From Taeniopygia guttata (lineage: Eukaryota > Chordata > Aves > Passeriformes > Estrildidae), in assembly GCF_048771995.1 (NCBI RefSeq), contig NC_133050.1, forward strand, positions 7,178,501-7,242,500: a stretch of 64,000 nt of DNA, given 5' to 3'. Made by a program: the position numbers and the translations under genes. The notes beneath the pieces were generated by a model. It saw nothing but the letters and a program-made list of their open reading frames with translations, was not told where the DNA came from and searched no databases. This document shows, piece by piece, positions 61,401 to 64,000 of this stretch; position 1 is the stretch's first letter; each line of letters opens with the position of its first letter.

Positions 61401-64000
61401 GCTGCCCAAACCGCACCTGGGGACACCGCGGGGCTGGCACCGGGACGGGGACGGGGCTGGGGACACGGCGGGGCTGGCACCGGGACGGGGACGGGGCTGG
61501 GGACACGGCGGGAATGGCACCGGGGACAGGGACAGGGCTGGGGACACAGCGGGGCTGGCACCGGGACGGGGACAGGGCTGGGCTGGCACCGGGGCGGGGA
61601 CAGGGCTGGGGACACAGCGGGGCTGGCACCGGGGGCAGGGCTGGGGACACCGCGGGGCTGGCACCGGGGACGGGGACAGGGCTGGGGACACGGCGGGGAT
61701 GGCACCGGGGACAGGGCTGGGGACACGGCGGGGCTGGCACCGGGGACGGGGACAGGGACACGGCGGGGCTGGCACCGGGGACGGGGACAGGGACGGGGAC
61801 ACGGCGGGGCTGGCACCGGGACAGGGACACCGCGGGGCTGGCACCGGGATGGGGACGGGCTGGCAGTGAGGACAGGGCTGGCAGTGGGGACATGCAGGAT
61901 CCTGAGCCAGGGGGGATTTGGGAGGGAACACATTGGGATATTGGGATGGAATCCATTGGGAATTCAGGAGGGAACCCAGGGGGAATTGGGGAGGGAATCC
62001 AGGGGGAATTGGGGAGGGAATCCAGGGGGAATTGGGGAGGGAATCCGGGGGGAATTGGGGAGGGAATCCGGGGGGAATTGGGGAGGGAATCCGGGGGGAA
62101 CTGGGGAGGGAATCCAGGGGGAACTGGGGATGGAATCCAGGGGGAATTTGGGAGGGAATCCAGGCGGAATTTGGAAGGAATCCAGGGGGAGTTACCCGCG
62201 AGGTCATGAAGAGCAGCTTGGTCTCCATGTCGGGCGTGAGGCGGCACGCCAGGAACTTGCGGGAGGTCCGGGACTGCAGGAGCTGCAGCACACCTGGGCA
62301 GGGATGGGCAGCGGGGTTTTGGTTGGAAAAGGGCTCAAACACCTCCTGAGGAGCTGCCCTGAGCAGCAGCTGAGGTGTTTAACAGAATTTAACCCGGCTC
62401 CAAAGGGGTGGGAACACTTCCAAGCCCCATTTCCCTGGAATCGCTGCATCCAGAACCTGCTGGGAAGCGCCCAGAGAAGGGAATAATTTATAGGAATATC
62501 ATTAATGTAAATAAAGCTGGGGAATCCATCACTATTCCCACAGAACGAGGCTACTGGGAGGAACTAAATCCCATGGAAGTGCCACTTGCTGCAGCTCCTG
62601 GAATTCCGGCTTTTTACGGAGCTTCCCCAGGCTCTGCTCAGCCACTTCGGAGTCTGGGCTCAGCTTTTAAATCACTTAACGAAGGGAAGTAGCCCTAATT
62701 ATCCTGGAATTGCAGACTGGCTTGGGTTGGAATCACCCAGAGATTACCCAATCCGCAGACAGGGACAATTCCCACTGGATCAGGCTGTTCCAACCCAGCT
62801 TGGAACAATTCCAGGGCGGAGAAACTACGGAAGTGTGGAGCCCAGGAGGAGCAGCACCATTTAAGGATCCCACGAGGTTTTTCTGGGATGGGTCAGGCCT
62901 GGATGCCTCCGAGGCCTCTGCAGCATTGGAAAATCCCTGGAAAACGGTGCTGGGTGAGCACAGGGAATGTTCCAGGCCGGGTACCTGTGAACTGGGAGCT
63001 GAGCACCTGCGGGTTGTGCAGGATGTCCTTCCAGAGCTGCTCGAACTCCGGGATCCGCGCCACGTTCTGCAGCAGCCGCACCAGGTCCCGGCCGATCATG
63101 AAACAATCCATGAACTGGGAGAAAGGGCAGGGAAAACGTGGAATTCACAGGAAAATCCCGGCCGGAGCAGGGGGATGGGAGCAGGGAAGGGAGGAACCCC
63201 CCGCGCTGCCGCCTCCCCGGGCACGTTCCGCTCCGTTCCCCGCTGGAAGGCGCAGGTTGGGATGGGGGGGACAGGCAGGGAAGGCTGGAAGCTATTTTGG
63301 AATGTTCTCCCTCCCAAAGCAAACAAGCAGCCCAGAAATCCCATAAATCTGCCACCTTCCCCCCAGCGCCGCAGCCGGGCCCTGGCACCGAGCGGGCGGC
63401 GCCGGAGCCGGGGGGGATGGGGAACGGGCAGGATTTGGGATAAATCCCAAAAATTGGGATAAATCCCAGCTCTGGGGGGGTCTCCTGCTCCACACAGAGC
63501 CAAACGAGGCCTGGGGCTGCTGCCGAGCCCCATCCCGAACTGCCCTTCCCAGGGGAACAGGATCCCAGCCCAATCCACTGCTCCTGGAGCAGGATCCCAT
63601 TCCCATTCTCGTCCCATCCCAATCCCACCCCACTCACCCTCTCCCAGAGCAGGGAGACACAGAACTCCATTCCCAATCCCATTCCCAGTCCCATTCCCAA
63701 TCCCAAACTCTCACCCTCTCCTAGGCCAGGGAGACACAGAACTCCATTCCCAATCCCATTCCCAAAGTCTCACCCTCTCCCGCAGCAGGGAGATGCAGAA
63801 CTCCATTCCCACTCCCAATCCCATTCCCATTCCCAAAGTCTCACCCTCTCCCGGAGCAGGGAGACGCAGAACTCCATTCCCATTCCCACTCCCATTCCCA
63901 CTCCCATTCCCATTCCCATTCCCATTCCCATTCCCATTCCCATTCCCATTCCCATTCCCATTCCCAATCTCTCACCCTCTCCCGGAGCAGGGAGACGCAG
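49433..64000 (-). CDS. INTS3: INTS3, Integrator complex subunit 3 (3' 24 exons; 5' end beyond the window)
   Basis: Subunit of Integrator (snRNA 3'-end processing, Pol II attenuation) and of the SOSS complex with NABP1/2 and INIP in DNA-break repair; nuclear. Exons in transcript order: 64000 (partial)-63976, 63114-62985, 62293-62196, 61416-61225, 60330-60243, 59600-59521, 58701-58610, 58028-57922, 57646-57530, 57115-56986, 56574-56520, 55910-55807, 55556-55512, 55287-55168, 54567-54414, 53548-53480, 52835-52760, 51988-51875, 51369-51321, 50799-50632, 50119-50019, 49915-49843, 49753-49594, 49510-49433. The frame is continuous for about 807 residues, corresponding to about 237-1043 of human. Anchors: [60 protein letters not shown], the acidic [29 protein letters not shown], and the tail [15 protein letters not shown]. 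The body is alpha-helical HEAT-like repeats. The tail is acidic/basic with an NLS-like KRKRK. The first exon is uncertain because its donor region is tandemly copied. Confidence 0.96.
50125..50345 (+). repeat. INTS3 intronic 20-nt repeat
   Basis: Ten units of GTGAGAGCCCAAAAAAATGG, starting directly after the acceptor region of the exon at 50119. Confidence 0.9.
50346..50650 (-). repeat. Tandem copies of an INTS3 exon tail plus its splice donor
   Basis: The tail of the exon ending at 50632 (coding RKRQ, donor CAGAG|GTGGGAAT on the minus strand) is repeated at about 50529-50550 almost exactly. More diverged copies start at 50349 and 50428. Between copies lies an AAATCC/GGAATTCCCAGGAAT spacer, giving a period near 90-100 nt. 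Confidence 0.8.
51050..51300 (+). repeat. INTS3 intronic repeat, CCTCAGTG core
   Basis: About eight units of CCCTGGAACCCCTCAGTGCC and CCCAAATCACCTCAGTGA. Confidence 0.9.
51525..51870 (+). repeat. INTS3 intronic repeat, TGTCCCC core
   Basis: About 27 copies of a 12-15-nt unit, CCCCAGCACTGTCCC / CCCCAGCAGTGTCCCC, reaching the donor of the exon at 51875. Confidence 0.9.
52000..52165 (+). repeat. INTS3 intronic repeat, GGGGACAGGGG core
   Basis: Units of GGACAGGGGGATGGCAGGGA pass into ATGGGGATAACAGGAATA. From 52165 to 52500 no feature was seen. Confidence 0.8.
52480..52720 (+). repeat. INTS3 intronic repeat sharing the exon-tail motif
   Basis: Three copies of a 42-nt unit with AAAAACCCCAAATCCTTTAG, flanked by CCCAGACCTCTG...GGGGCAGG blocks at 52511 and 52689. 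Those blocks match the 50.3-50.6 kb family in a different intron. Confidence 0.8.
53130..53470 (+). repeat. INTS3 intronic repeat, GGGAAGGG core
   Basis: About 30 short units such as GGGAATGGTTGGGAAGGGCT and GGAAAGGGTCGGG. It runs up to the donor at 53480. Confidence 0.9.
53675..53795 (+). repeat. 33-nt repeat, three to four units
   Basis: Unit contains CTCTCCTCCTGGCTCTGGAA followed by TTCCCCGTTTTCC. Confidence 0.9.
54000..54400 (+). repeat. 23-nt minisatellite downstream of the INTS3 exon 54567-54414
   Basis: About 16 units of GGGATTTGGGGCACACCTGG, filling the intron up to the donor at 54414. Confidence 0.95.
54585..55165 (+). repeat. INTS3 intronic GGTGCCCAGGTGA array
   Basis: From 54590 to 54665 the unit is ACAGCTGGCACAGCTGGCAC. 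From 54670 to 55165 there are about 28 units of 15-20 nt, GTGCCCAGGTGAGGG. On the minus strand each contains CACCTGGGCAC. On the plus strand CAGGTGAGG resembles a donor, but that is the non-transcribed sense. Confidence 0.9.
55925..56505 (+). repeat. 24-nt minisatellite, GGATGGATCCCAAATCC type
   Basis: About 25 units of GGGATGGATCCCAAATCCTG and variants. Confidence 0.95.
56590..56705 (+). repeat. GGGCACTGG decamer array
   Basis: About ten units of GGGAGCACTG / GGGGGCACTG immediately upstream (transcript sense) of the exon at 56574. Confidence 0.9.
58120..58545 (+). repeat. Long-unit (~120 nt) repeat, about four copies
   Basis: Each copy has GGGCTGGAATTCCTGGGAGG, AATCCCAATTCCCTC, and GGTTTCATGGATAACAGGGT. 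Identity between copies is high, so the expansion is recent. Confidence 0.9.
58960..59172 (+). repeat. ~72-nt repeat, three copies
   Basis: Unit contains GAGCTGCTCCCCTGCCCTGG, GGGACAGGATCCCTCTGG and ATCATTCCCTGACGCTCTGA. Copies are nearly identical. From 59172 to 59520 no other feature was seen. Confidence 0.9.
59690..60215 (+). repeat. GGATCCCA-type minisatellite
   Basis: About 17 units near 30 nt, CCCATGGATCCCACCCCAGG and CCCCAATGCAGATCC. It runs to the donor of the exon at 60243. Confidence 0.95.
60425..61210 (+). repeat. INTS3 intronic arrays, TTTTGGGATGTTCCC then GGTGCCCATTT
   Basis: From 60445 to 60580 there are four 36-nt units with TTTTGGGATGTTCCCATTCC. From 60600 to 61210 there are about 45 units of 13-15 nt, GGTGCCCATTTCAA / GGTGCCCATTTTG, ending at the donor of the 61225 exon. 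Confidence 0.95.
61425..61870 (+). repeat. INTS3 intronic repeat, GGGGCTGGCACCGGG core
   Basis: About 12 units of 35-45 nt with CGGGGCTGGCACCGGGACG and GGGCTGGGGACACGG, starting at the acceptor of the exon at 61416. Confidence 0.95.
61950..62185 (+). repeat. 24-nt minisatellite, GAATTGGGGAGGGAATCC
   Basis: Nine to ten units, reaching within about ten bases of the donor of the exon at 62196. Confidence 0.95.
62700..62835 (-). mobile_element. CR1 LINE 3' fragment, antisense to the plus strand, in an INTS3 intron
   Basis: The plus strand reads CTTGGGTTGGAATCACCCAG, CAGACAGGGACAATTCCCAC, TGGATCAGGCTGTTCC and AACAATTCCAGGG. That is the reverse complement of the CR1 tail. The element is in the same sense as INTS3. 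Flanks 62300-62700 and 62840-62980 hold nothing I recognise. Confidence 0.8.
63600..64000 (-). repeat. Minisatellite containing copies of an INTS3 exon 3' end and donor
   Basis: On the minus strand the reading EFC-V/I-SLL-R/W-ER followed by GTGAG occurs at boundaries 63976, 63845, 63774, 63715 and 63638. GGAATGGGAATGG filler separates them. The copy at 63774 reads [10 protein letters not shown], closest to the human exon end. The copy at 63715 has an in-frame stop. I take the one at 63976, nearest the rest of the gene, as the functional exon end; this is a guess. Confidence 0.8.

Overview
The window is a gene-dense, very GC-rich piece of a vertebrate nuclear genome, most likely from a bird microchromosome. 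The reasons are compact multi-exon genes with GT-AG introns, 3'-end fragments of CR1 LINEs (the typical sauropsid repeat), CpG islands, and introns swollen by G- or C-rich minisatellites. The gene order DENND4B - GATAD2B - SLC27A3 - INTS3, with the first pair facing the second, matches human 1q21.3 from memory. The species cannot be named from sequence alone.

Layout. (1) 42-15501, plus strand: DENND4B, all 26 coding exons, start to stop, joining in frame to about 1466 residues. Its 3' UTR runs to an AATAAA at 16783. (2) About 17.0-17.65 kb: CpG-island promoter and non-coding first exon of GATAD2B, with four CCAAT boxes. (3) 30933-38513, plus strand: GATAD2B, ten coding exons, 591 residues, after a 13.3 kb first intron. 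Its 3' UTR runs several kb into low-complexity DNA. (4) 48515-44806, minus strand: SLC27A3 (FATP3), ten exons, 644 residues, complete and convergent with GATAD2B. (5) From the right edge to 49433, minus strand: INTS3, the last 24 exons, about 807 residues corresponding to the C-terminal three quarters. Its 5' part lies beyond 64000.

Functions. The four proteins do not form one pathway. DENND4B is a predicted Rab guanine-nucleotide exchange factor. GATAD2B (p66-beta) is a NuRD subunit that bridges MBD2/3 to CHD4. SLC27A3 is a membrane very-long-chain acyl-CoA synthetase. INTS3 is a subunit of Integrator and of the SOSS single-strand DNA complex. The link between them is old synteny.

Non-coding content. 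Nearly every intron longer than about 300 bases holds a tandem array, usually with a unit seen nowhere else in the window. The arrays run up to the splice sites. In three places the repeat unit has captured the neighbouring splice site itself. Interspersed repeats are few: five short CR1 remnants and one unassigned AT-rich island. I found no prokaryotic system, CRISPR array, tRNA or rRNA. The most notable features are the splice-site-bearing minisatellites, a GC-AG intron in DENND4B, repeated ATTAAA signals in the DENND4B 3' UTR, and a possible internal promoter and enhancer inside GATAD2B intron 1.
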